The notes under the pieces were generated by a model. The model searched no databases. It was not told the DNA's origin and saw only the letters and a program-made list of their open reading frames with translations. Of a stretch of 19,925 nucleotides of DNA, positions 7,528 through 15,200 are shown in pieces (within the stretch, counting starts at the first letter, position 1; each line of letters opens with the position of its first letter). The stretch lies in the NCBI GenBank assembly GCA_036501515.1, contig DASYAD010000135.1, positions 1-19,925 on the forward strand, in the 5' to 3' direction. The stretch is from Trebonia sp036501515 (lineage in GTDB: Bacteria > Actinomycetota > Actinomycetes > Streptosporangiales > Streptosporangiaceae). The position numbers were made by a program, and so were the translations under genes.

Positions 7528-8145
7528 CTGGAAGAAGTAGACCGCCATCGCCACCGCGGCCGCGAGCGCCCACAGCACGCCGATCAGGCTGACGCCGCCT
7601 GACCCGGACAGGTCGAGCATCAGCCCGAGGCCGCCGAGCGCGGCCAGCCCGCCGAGCACCGTCAGCAGCCGGGGCCGCTGACCGTGCCGCAGCCAGAGCC
7701 AGCCGACAATCAAGACGATGCCCAGGTACTCGAGCAGGATTGAGATGCCGACATCCATCCGCGCCAGCGCGTTGAAGTAGCAGACCTGGCACGCGGCCAC
7801 GCCGACCAGGCCGTAGATGATCACCGGGCGCGCGGAACGGCGCAGCAGCGACCAGCGGCCGCGCAGCGTGAGCACGGCGGGCACGGTCAGCGCGAGCGCG
7901 GCGACGCACACCCGGGCGAGCACCGCCCCGGCCGGCGACCAGCCGGAGCCGATCAGCGCCGACCCGAACGTCCCCGACGTCCCGAAGCACATCGCTGACA
8001 GCACGCCGAGCGCGAGACCCGCGCCCTGTCCGGCCCGGCCAGGGCGCGCGGTACCGGCCAGGTCAGCCGGGCCCGCCTGGTCCGCCCGTGCCCGCGGCCC
8101 CGCCGCGGGTACGATCCTTCTCGCCGCAGTTCGCGCCGTTGCCAT
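7120..8145 (-). CDS. EamA/DMT-family transporter
   Basis: This 341-residue drug/metabolite-transporter superfamily protein has two EamA repeats (about 45-180 and 195-335) giving about ten transmembrane helices. Typical signatures are LSAMCFGTSGTFGSALI at the first helix, ILLEYLGIVLIVGWLWLRHGQRP at the end of repeat one and LGAKLGSFVAMAEVLFAAGFAW in repeat two. Members export amino acids, metabolites or drugs, and the substrate here is unknown. The N-terminal 40 residues are a cytoplasmic Ala/Arg-rich extension. ATG 8145 is supported by GAGGAG about 8 nt upstream. It is divergent from a CGNR zinc-finger regulator with 119 nt between starts, which suggests that regulator controls it. Confidence 0.92.
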   Translation of the reverse strand: MATARTAARRIVPAAGPRARADQAGPADLAGTARPGRAGQGAGLALGVLSAMCFGTSGTFGSALIGSGWSPAGAVLARVCVAALALTVPAVLTLRGRWSLLRRSARPVIIYGLVGVAACQVCYFNALARMDVGISILLEYLGIVLIVGWLWLRHGQRPRLLTVLGGLAALGGLGLMLDLSGSGGVSLIGVLWALAAAVAMAVYFFQSAQTSGADGTETLPPVALTWGGMLTGAAAIALLGATGLMPLRFAAGDVSMLNAQVSWVLPVLGLGVVAAAIAYVTGIGAARRLGAKLGSFVAMAEVLFAAGFAWVLLNQVPTGMQFLGGALILAGVVAVRLDEPA

Positions 8146-8203
8146 CCGCTCGCTCCTCGTCTCACTCAGTGCCGGTCACCGCACCTGCCAGTGGTAGCGG
8201 CGT

Positions 8204-8249
8204 CGGTAAGCGGTAATGGCGAGCTACACTTATTACCCTAACGAAGGGT
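8204..8249. promoter_or_regulatory. Candidate operators and promoter between EamA and CGNR genes
   Basis: Three structures crowd this short intergenic stretch: a tandem CGGTAAG/CGGTAAT at 8204-8217; an inverted repeat GGTAAT (8212-8217) and ATTACC (8232-8237) 14 nt apart; and ACCCT (8235-8239) and AGGGT (8245-8249) flanking AACGA. TACACT at 8225-8230, a good -10 candidate for the CGNR gene, sits between the GGTAAT arms. This fits an operator for an autoregulating repressor, possibly the CGNR protein. Function is inferred. Confidence 0.45.
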
Positions 8250-8264
8250 GGTGAAAGAGGTCAA

Positions 8265-8804
8265 ATGCTTTTTACCCATGACACGGAGATGTCGCTGAAC
8301 GCGACCGCCGCGCTGGTGAACACGGCCCGCGGGGGCGCCGAAGAGCTGGCTGACGTCGCGGCGCTCGATGCGTACGTCGCGCACTGGCAGTGGACGGGCA
8401 GCCGCACCCATGACCAGGCGGAGCTTGACGCCGTGCGCGCCCTGCGGCCGCGGTTCGCCCAGCTGTGGGAGATGACCGAGGACGAGGCTGTCGTCCTGGT
8501 CAACGAGCTGCTGAGGGACGCCAGCGCGCTGCCGCAGCTGCTCAAGCACGATGGCTGGGAGTATCACATCCACGCGACCTCGCCTGACGCGCCACTAGCC
8601 GACCGGATGGCGGTGGACTTCGCGATGGGCATGGCTGACGTCATCAGGACGGGTGAGCTCGGCCGGCTCCGCTACTGCGCGGCCGACGACTGCGACGACG
8701 TCCTGGTCGACCTGTCGAAGAACCGCTCCCGCCGCTTCTGCAGCCTGACGTGCGCGAACCGGGTCAACGTGGCCGCGTACCGGTCACGTCGCAGCGCGAG
8801 CTGA
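8265..8804 (+). CDS. CGNR zinc-finger (ABATE-domain) putative transcriptional regulator
   Basis: This 179-residue protein has an N-terminal ABATE-like helical domain (about 10-125, including ALVNTARGGAEEL and the WTGSRT segment) and a C-terminal CGNR zinc finger. Zinc ligands are Cys138, Cys143, Cys159 and Cys163, and the name-giving motif appears as CANR at 163-166, followed by NVAAYRSR. The family is thought to bind DNA and a small ligand and often lies beside transporters or stress genes. GAGG 5 nt before ATG 8265 supports the start. It is divergent from the EamA transporter and its 3' end overlaps the convergent kinase gene by 21 nt. CGNR occurs here with C-A-N-R instead of C-G-N-R, a tolerated variant. 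Confidence 0.9.
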   Translation: MLFTHDTEMSLNATAALVNTARGGAEELADVAALDAYVAHWQWTGSRTHDQAELDAVRALRPRFAQLWEMTEDEAVVLVNELLRDASALPQLLKHDGWEYHIHATSPDAPLADRMAVDFAMGMADVIRTGELGRLRYCAADDCDDVLVDLSKNRSRRFCSLTCANRVNVAAYRSRRSAS

Positions 8805-10148
8805 CTTGAGCCAGGGGAGCTCGGCCTCGCCCATCGGGGTGGACGGCGCGGCCCGCGTGAACGGCCAGATCTCCTCGGAGACCCGCCGCCAGTCGGCGGT
8901 CGCGTTCATCTCGCCCAGGATCGCGAACAGGCCCAGGTTGATCCGCTGCACGATGACGTAGGCGCGCGGGATGCTGGCGTACGCGGCCAACGGGCTCTTG
9001 AAGTCCAGGTACCTGCGGGCCACGGACGAGGCGTATTCGCTGGTCATGGTGCGGGGTCCGGCGGAGCGGACCGACTCGTAGAACAGCGACATGTGCGCGA
9101 CCACCTCATCGGTGGCGATCGGCGCGCCCGGTTCGAGGAAGCCGGCCTGCTCCATGGCGGCGCGGAAACCCTCGGGGTCGTCGCGGACGCACAGCGCGTC
9201 GATCATCCGCACGAGCGGGGCGAGTTCGTCGTCGGTGAAGTGCTTGACCAGGCCGAAGTCGAGAAAGGTGACCCGCCCGCCCGGCTCGAACAGGTAGTTG
9301 CCCGGGTGCGGGTCGCCGTTGAACGCCTGCAGCTCGTACAGCGAGCGGAAGGTGAACCGGTAGATCGTCTCCGCCGCGAGGTCCCGCTCCTCTTGCGACC
9401 AGGACAGCATCTCGCTGAACCGAGCGCCGGCCGCCAGCTCGCTGGTCATGACGCGGCCGGTGGACAGCTCGTCGACGATCTTCGGGACCCGTGCGGTCGG
9501 ATGGCCGTCGAAGTAGGCGGCGAAACGGCGCTGGTTGTCCGCCTCGAGCCGGTAGTCGAGCTCCTCCCCGATCCGCGCCCGCAGCTCCTCGAGCAGCGCG
9601 GTCACGTCCTGGCTGGGCACCGCCATCTTCAGCAGCGACCTGATGAGGGAGACGTTGCCGAGGTCGGCCGCGATCGTCTCGGCGATACCGGGGTACTGCA
9701 CCTTGACCGCGACGGCCTGCCCGTCGGCGGTGATGGCGCGGTGGACCTGGCCGATCGACGCCGCGGCGATGGGCTTGGGATCCCACTCGCGGAACACCTG
9801 CTCGGGCGGGCCGCCGAGCTCCGCCGCGATGACGCCGGCCGCCAGCTCGGCGGACATCGGCGGCACACTGTCCTGCAGACGTCCGAGGACCCGGCGGGCG
9901 GGCGGCGCGATGCCGTCGTCGACGTAGCTGGCGAGCTGCCCGATTTTCATCAGCACGCCCTTCATGGTGCCGAGCGTGTCGGCCACGTCCTGGGCGGTGC
10001 GCAGCGCCAGGTCATCGCGCAGCTGCTGACGGTGCTCGCCGGCGGCGGCGAACAGCCGGGGTGCGTTCACCGCGTACCTGGCGCCGCCGCGCGCGGCCAG
10101 CCGCATCGCGGTCAGCCCGCGGCTGACCCGGAGTTTGGGTTCGCTCAC
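8784..10148 (-). CDS. ABC1/UbiB (AarF)-family atypical kinase
   Basis: This 454-residue protein-kinase-like protein of the ABC1/ADCK/UbiB family carries the family-specific KIGQ motif (68-71), the Ala-rich loop ASIGQVH (130-136) that replaces the glycine loop, a VAVK lysine (Lys149), an ion-pair glutamate in LEADNQ, the catalytic GDPHPGN (278-284) and FLDFG (295-299). All key residues are present. Family members are ATPases linked to quinone or isoprenoid lipid metabolism and membrane lipid handling; the target here is unknown. GTG 10148 is chosen because it begins the conserved part. Its GTGA overlaps the stop of the upstream oxygenase gene by 4 nt, so the pair is translationally coupled. 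The frame extends to 10409, but that part is an Arg/Gly-rich shadow of the neighbour. Confidence 0.93.
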   Translation of the reverse strand: MSEPKLRVSRGLTAMRLAARGGARYAVNAPRLFAAAGEHRQQLRDDLALRTAQDVADTLGTMKGVLMKIGQLASYVDDGIAPPARRVLGRLQDSVPPMSAELAAGVIAAELGGPPEQVFREWDPKPIAAASIGQVHRAITADGQAVAVKVQYPGIAETIAADLGNVSLIRSLLKMAVPSQDVTALLEELRARIGEELDYRLEADNQRRFAAYFDGHPTARVPKIVDELSTGRVMTSELAAGARFSEMLSWSQEERDLAAETIYRFTFRSLYELQAFNGDPHPGNYLFEPGGRVTFLDFGLVKHFTDDELAPLVRMIDALCVRDDPEGFRAAMEQAGFLEPGAPIATDEVVAHMSLFYESVRSAGPRTMTSEYASSVARRYLDFKSPLAAYASIPRAYVIVQRINLGLFAILGEMNATADWRRVSEEIWPFTRAAPSTPMGEAELPWLKSARAAT

Positions 10149-11086
10149 CGCGCCTGAGCCTGGTGTCCCGGTGCCTGCTGGTCGTGGGCGGCGCGCATTC
10201 GCAGTGTGAGCCGCTGCCGTGCCTCGAGCACCCCCGGCTCGCCGAGTGAGATCGCGTCGAGCACGCCGAGCACCTGGCGAACCTCCTCGCGTTCCGGCGG
10301 CACCGGGCCGACCAGGGAGCTGGCAGGCGAGCCGGGGACGCCGAAGCCGTATACGGCCTGGGCCCAGCCGGGCAGCGAGGTGACCGCCGCGCCCGCCAGG
10401 ACCTGCCACACGTCGGCCAGTTCCGGCTCGACGTCCGGCATGGTGAGCAGGTACGTCGCCGTGTCCTCGGTCGACTTGCTGGCGCTGAGCTCGGGACGGA
10501 CGCCTTCGAAGTAGCGGTCAAGCTCGGCGACGGACGCCGGCGCGAGGCCAGCGGGCATGCCGACGAGCTCGGCCGCGGCGGTCATCTCGGCGACGTACTG
10601 ATCGCGTTCGGCCGCGCTGAGCGCGGCACCGTAGCGGGCGGCAGCGGCCAGACCCGATTCGACCAGGGCCGCGTGCACCCACAGGAGCAGGGCCGGATCG
10701 CCGGCCGCGTACGGTTTCCCGGTCACCGGGTCGGTGCCGGTGACCCACTCGTGGATCTTGCGCACCCGCGCCGCCGCCGCCCGGGCTGCCGCCCGGTCGC
10801 CGTAGGTGGTGGTCAGCACGTAGGCCGAGGTGGAGGCGAACCGGGCGCCGGGGTCGGCGCGCCAGTCGCTGTGCTGGTCGACCCCCGCCATCGCGAGCGG
10901 GTGGAGTGCCTGCAGAAGCAGCGACCGCAACCCCGCCACGGGCGCCGACAGGTCGGCGTGCAGCCGCCAGGTGACGCTGCCAGGACCGAAGAAGCCGTCG
11001 TCGGCCGGATCGAGCGGTACGCAGGCGGCGAACGCCGCCGCCGCGCGCTGAAAGAGCCCAGTGCCGGGAAACACCTCAGCGGTCAT
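10145..11086 (-). CDS. MpaB/DUF2236-family oxygenase
   Basis: This 313-residue protein belongs to the DUF2236 family that includes the fungal MpaB oxygenase and, more distantly, latex-clearing protein. The family signature is clear: FFGPGSVTWRLHADLSAP (33-50), LLLQALHPLAMAGVDQHSDW (56-75), then FASTSAYVLTTTYGDR (82-97) and WVHAALVES. Characterised members are heme-b oxygenases cleaving unsaturated hydrocarbon or isoprenoid chains; the conserved His residues (such as those in HADLSAP, LHPLA and DQHSDW) are candidate heme or active-site residues. The substrate is unknown. ATG 11086 has GGGG about 8 nt upstream. It is first in a two-gene operon with the ABC1 kinase, which starts within its stop codon. 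Confidence 0.93.
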   Translation of the reverse strand: MTAEVFPGTGLFQRAAAAFAACVPLDPADDGFFGPGSVTWRLHADLSAPVAGLRSLLLQALHPLAMAGVDQHSDWRADPGARFASTSAYVLTTTYGDRAAARAAAARVRKIHEWVTGTDPVTGKPYAAGDPALLLWVHAALVESGLAAAARYGAALSAAERDQYVAEMTAAAELVGMPAGLAPASVAELDRYFEGVRPELSASKSTEDTATYLLTMPDVEPELADVWQVLAGAAVTSLPGWAQAVYGFGVPGSPASSLVGPVPPEREEVRQVLGVLDAISLGEPGVLEARQRLTLRMRAAHDQQAPGHQAQAR

Positions 11087-11112
11087 AGCGACGACCCCGC
11101 GACTTCCATAAC

Positions 11113-11122
11113 AGTAAATTTA
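11113..11122. promoter_or_regulatory. 10-bp palindrome in the oxygenase-kinase promoter region
   Basis: GTAAATTTAC is a perfect palindrome 27-36 nt upstream of the oxygenase start, in the only AT-rich patch of an 89-nt intergenic stretch. On the minus strand it is followed by CTGTTAT, a possible -10 region. The placement suits an operator of a TetR- or MarR-type repressor. No regulator gene is adjacent, so the assignment is tentative. Confidence 0.35.
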
Positions 11123-11175
11123 CCTCCACGGGACGCGCGGTGACATATCGGGCCCGTTGGGTGCGCCTTAACCCG

Positions 11176-12237
11176 TCAGCCGTTGGACGCGCTTGGCGCC
11201 ACCCAGCGGATGGTGAACTTGCTGACCTTGTAGTTGAGCGAATTGAGGGTCGGGGTGATGAAGTTGCCGCCGATGATCGTGCTCGCTTCCTTCTCCGCGG
11301 CCGCGATCAGCGGCTGGGTCACGCTCTTGACGGTGGTGGACTGGGTGAACGCCTCCTGCTGGGCCTGCGAGTAGAGCACGGAATCGGAGAACTGCGGCTT
11401 GATGATGGTGCCGCAGGCCAGGCCGGGATAGGTCCAGGAGTGGTCGGAGGAAACCGGCTTGGACAGCGTGTTGTCGACCGAGACGTCATGCACGGACTGC
11501 GGCAGTTGCGGCAGCGGGAGCGCCATCGTGACCGACACCGTGCCCGGCGTGGTGCCGGCCGGCTTGCTCAGCACGCGCAGGACGTAGTGCCCGGTTGAGG
11601 CCTTCCACCACGCTGGGCCCGGGTTCAGGTCGACGGTCGCCGACGCGTGGCCGATGGCCGAGAAGGTGGCCGAGTACCAGCACGGCAGGATGCCGATCGG
11701 CTTGGACACCGAGTGGGTGAACATGAAGTCGAAGGTGGTCGAGCCGAGCGCGGGCTTGTCGATGCCCTCGATCTTCTGCAGCACCAGCGGGCCGACCAGG
11801 GTGGTCGAGGTCGTGGTGTCGGACGACGACCAGGGCCAGCCGAACGTGACGTGCGGCAGGCTGGCGTTGATGCCGAACAAGTGCAGTGCCCCGGAAAGCA
11901 CCGCGAGCATCGCCCACGCGGCGATGCGGCGGAACACGGCCAGCACGATGACGATCAGCACGGTCCACCGGAGCCAGTGCGGTATCCGGGCGTACCACCG
12001 CCGCCTGGGGTACTGCGGGCCGCCGCCCGGGGTGACGAGCACGACGGTCGGGTTCTGCGGCGAGCCGGTGACGCCGCCCCCCGGGCCCTCGGCGGCGGCG
12101 AACTGGCTGTCGGGCAGCCGCACGGTGACGTACTGGCCTGAGTCGTCCCGCACGGAAGCGGGCTGGGGGCTGGAACCCAGCCGGCGCGTGAGCCAGAGCA
12201 CGAAGCGGAACACGGGATTACCTGCGCTTTCTGTCAT
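11176..12237 (-). CDS. Membrane-anchored protein of unknown function (third gene of cell-wall cluster)
   Basis: I do not recognise this 353-residue protein with certainty. Residues 1-80 are a hydrophilic, Pro/Gly-rich, probably cytoplasmic part, with a basic patch PRRRWYARIPHWLR at 77-90. A hydrophobic stretch at about 91-122 is interrupted by Arg103-Arg104 and may be one long or two short membrane segments. The rest (about 125-353) is a predicted extracytoplasmic domain with Cys186 and Cys275, a likely disulfide, and a helical region QAQQEAFTQSTTVKSVTQPL ending in the strand YKVSKFTIRW. The arrangement loosely recalls DUF4230 proteins, a weak impression only. Its ATG directly abuts the stop of the giant hydrolase gene upstream (TGAATG), indicating coupled translation and a shared role at the cell wall. 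Confidence 0.8.
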   Translation of the reverse strand: MTESAGNPVFRFVLWLTRRLGSSPQPASVRDDSGQYVTVRLPDSQFAAAEGPGGGVTGSPQNPTVVLVTPGGGPQYPRRRWYARIPHWLRWTVLIVIVLAVFRRIAAWAMLAVLSGALHLFGINASLPHVTFGWPWSSSDTTTSTTLVGPLVLQKIEGIDKPALGSTTFDFMFTHSVSKPIGILPCWYSATFSAIGHASATVDLNPGPAWWKASTGHYVLRVLSKPAGTTPGTVSVTMALPLPQLPQSVHDVSVDNTLSKPVSSDHSWTYPGLACGTIIKPQFSDSVLYSQAQQEAFTQSTTVKSVTQPLIAAAEKEASTIIGGNFITPTLNSLNYKVSKFTIRWVAPSASNG

Positions 12238-15200
12238 TCAGACGGTCGCCGGGTAGCCGAGGCAGAGGAGAACGGTGACGGCGCCGAGCGGTTCGCGGAA
12301 CTTGCCGCCAGGACGGTCAGGTGCGTCGGGAGCGTCAATGTTCGGCCAGTGCATCTTCTGGTGCTGAGCGGTGAGGCCGGCCACCGAGTAGGGGAACTCC
12401 ATCGGGGACACGCCGTGCCGCTGCAGGATCGCACCCCAGCGGAAGGCGGCGAACACCGCCGCGAGCGCGCGCACCGACAGCGGCCTGCGGGCGGTCAGGT
12501 CGATGCCGTAGACGGCGGCGGCGAGTTCGGTCAGGTCGCACGCGCACTGAGTCAGCGCCTGGGACTTCGTCGAGTATGCCGTACCGTCGGGGTTGAGCAT
12601 GCCGAGCTTCTCGCCGTGCACCGGGGAGTAGCGCGGGTCCGCCTTGCACTCCATCCAGTCCACGGCGGCGAGGAGCTTCCAGCTGGTGCCGGTGCAGGCG
12701 GCCACGTCGCGGTAGAGGTGCTCGCCGCGGGCGAGCGGCGCCTTGGCGCTGGCGAAGTACGCGGTCGTGACGGCCGTCGGGAACTGCGGCTCGTACCGCG
12801 CGACGCGGGGCGTTCCGAGACCGGGCGTAACCCGCCCTGGAGCGACGCGGTCCTGGGCGACGCGGGCCGTGGCGACCCGGCTCTGTGCGACCTGAGCCGG
12901 TGCGACCTGGGCCTGTGCGGCGCGGCTCTGTGCGGCGCGGCCCTGTGCAAGCTGGCTCTGTGCGGCCCGGGCGGATGTCGCCTGGGCGGCGGGCGCGACC
13001 CGGGCCGGCGCGAACCGGTCCGCGACGACCGGGTCAGCGACGACGCGCGTCGCGGTGCCCCGGTCACGGGTGACGTAAGCCGTGGTGGCAGCCGTGACGG
13101 TAGTACCGGGGGTTGGGGCGGTGGCAGGGTTCGTGGCGGTCGTACCGGGGGTTGGGGCGGTGGCGGGGGTGGTACCGGAAGCTGCGGCGGTGGTACCGGG
13201 GGTTGTGGTGGTGGCGGGGGTTGCGGTGGTGGCGGGGGTCGTGTCGGCGCCTGGGATCGTAGAGGTCCCCGGGATCGCCGGGTTTTCCGGACCTGACCGC
13301 GGTGGGGTGGCGGAAATCGCGCTGCTGCCTGCCGCCAGCGGGCCGGGCGTGACAAGGCCGGGAATGCGCGGGGTGCCACCCTGGACCGACGCGGTGGTGC
13401 CGGCCGCGGTGGAAGACGCGCGCGACGGCGACAGCGCGGGGGCGGCCACGCCCGGAATCTGCGCGTGCGCGGCCGTCTGGCCGCCAGCCGGGGCGGTCCC
13501 GGTGCCCGCGGAAGTGCTCGGGGCGGTGCCAGCCGACGCAGGGGAGGACGCTGGTGCCGTGGCTTGAGCCGGGGCGGTGGCGTGGGTCGCCGAGTCGGCC
13601 GGGGCGGCCGCCTGAGGCGTCGCGGCCGCCTGAGCCGTCGCGGCCGCCGACGACCCGCCGCTGTTGTCGAACTGATACAGGTTGTAGAGCTTCATCAGTG
13701 CGATGAGGTTCGCGCCGTAGTCCGGGTCGGTCGCGTACACGCCGGTCAGGTCGTTGGCGAAGGCATCGGGAACCGACCTGTCGGCCATTGCCCGGGTGTA
13801 GTAGCCGCTGGTCGCGAGCAGCTCGGCGTGGTCGGCGATCGACTCGGCGTCGTTGTGGTACACCCGGAACGCGGCGTCGACCGACTCCCACTTGCCGCCG
13901 ATGTACTCCGACGTGGGCAGCGACACACTGCCCGCGGGGCCGGTCCCCTTAATCCCGAACAGATTGTGATACTGGGCGGAAAGGCCGCTGCTGCCCCACG
14001 CCGACTCTTCGATCGCCTGCGCGATCGTCACCGCGGCCGGCACGCCGTAGCGCTGCTGCGCGGCCATCGCGCCGGGCGCGACCAGGCTGATGAACGCCTG
14101 CTGGACCCTGGTTCCCGGGGTAGCGTACTTCGGCTTGCTACCCGCGGTCGCCGACGACGCCGACGACGACGCGGACGAGGTGGGTGACGCGGACGCGGAC
14201 GAGGTGGGTGACGCGGGCGAAGAGGACGGCCTCGCGGTGGAGGTGGCCGCCGCTGCCGGAGTCACGGCGGGAGTGGCAGCCGGAGTAGCGGCGGGAGTGG
14301 TTGCCGGAGTCGCGGCGGGAGTGGCTGCCGGAGTCGCCGCGTGAGTCGCCGCGGGAGTGCTGGCTCGAGTCGTGGCGGGAGGCGTCGCTGCTGGGATCGC
14401 GGCGGCCGGGGTGGTGACGCCCGGGATGGCGGCCGGGCTGGCAGCCGGGGTAGTGGAGGCGTGCTTCGTAGCCGGCGTGGCGGGCGCGTGACTCGTCGGA
14501 GCCGCCGCTGACGCGGCTGCGGGCGCCGTCGTGACGGCGGCGGGGAGTCCCGGCACGGCCGCGTCCGCGTCCGCCGCCTCGGCGGGCGTGCTGGCGGGGG
14601 TGTCGCCGGTGTCACCGGTGTCACCGGTATCACCGGAGGCGCTTGGCCTGCTCCCGGCGTCACCGGCGTCACCCGAGGTGCCTGGCATGCTTCCGGAGGT
14701 GCTTGGAGCGTCGTTGGTACCACTCGCCGCCGCCGTCGCGCCAGGAACGGCAGCCCTCCCGCTGCCTCCAGCGACGGACGCGGCGGCGGAAGCGGCGGGC
14801 AGCCCCGGCACGGCCGCGGTGGTACCACCCGAGGTAGTTCCCGCGGTAGCACCACTGGTGGTGGACTGACTGGCGGACTGACTGGTGGTGGACTCACTGG
14901 CGGCGGAACCACCAGTAGAGACCGGCGCCGGCGCCGACGGCGTATGCGCGGGCGTCGTCGCCGACGAGGCCGGCGCGGTCCTCTCCGGTGTCGGCGCGGT
15001 CGTGACTGAGGCGGTCTTCAGGTGCCCGTTGTCGACGAAGCCGGCCACGCCGTGCGCGGACAGCGGAGCGCCGAACGCGTGCGCGTTGACCGTGAGGCCC
15101 GGGAGGGAGTCGGCGCCGATGGTGTGCAGGACGCCGCCTGCGTCGCTGGTCACCACCTCCACGTGGCCGTTGAAGACGACCCAGTCGCCTGGCTGCGGCT

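Noticed and set aside
7070..7990. 306-codon minus-strand frame within the EamA gene
   Set aside because: The Arg-rich product with no hydrophobic segments is a shadow of the ten-helix transporter in the correct frame.
13081..14634. CRISPR or satellite array
   Set aside because: The repeats are in frame, degenerate and without spacers. They encode protein linkers.
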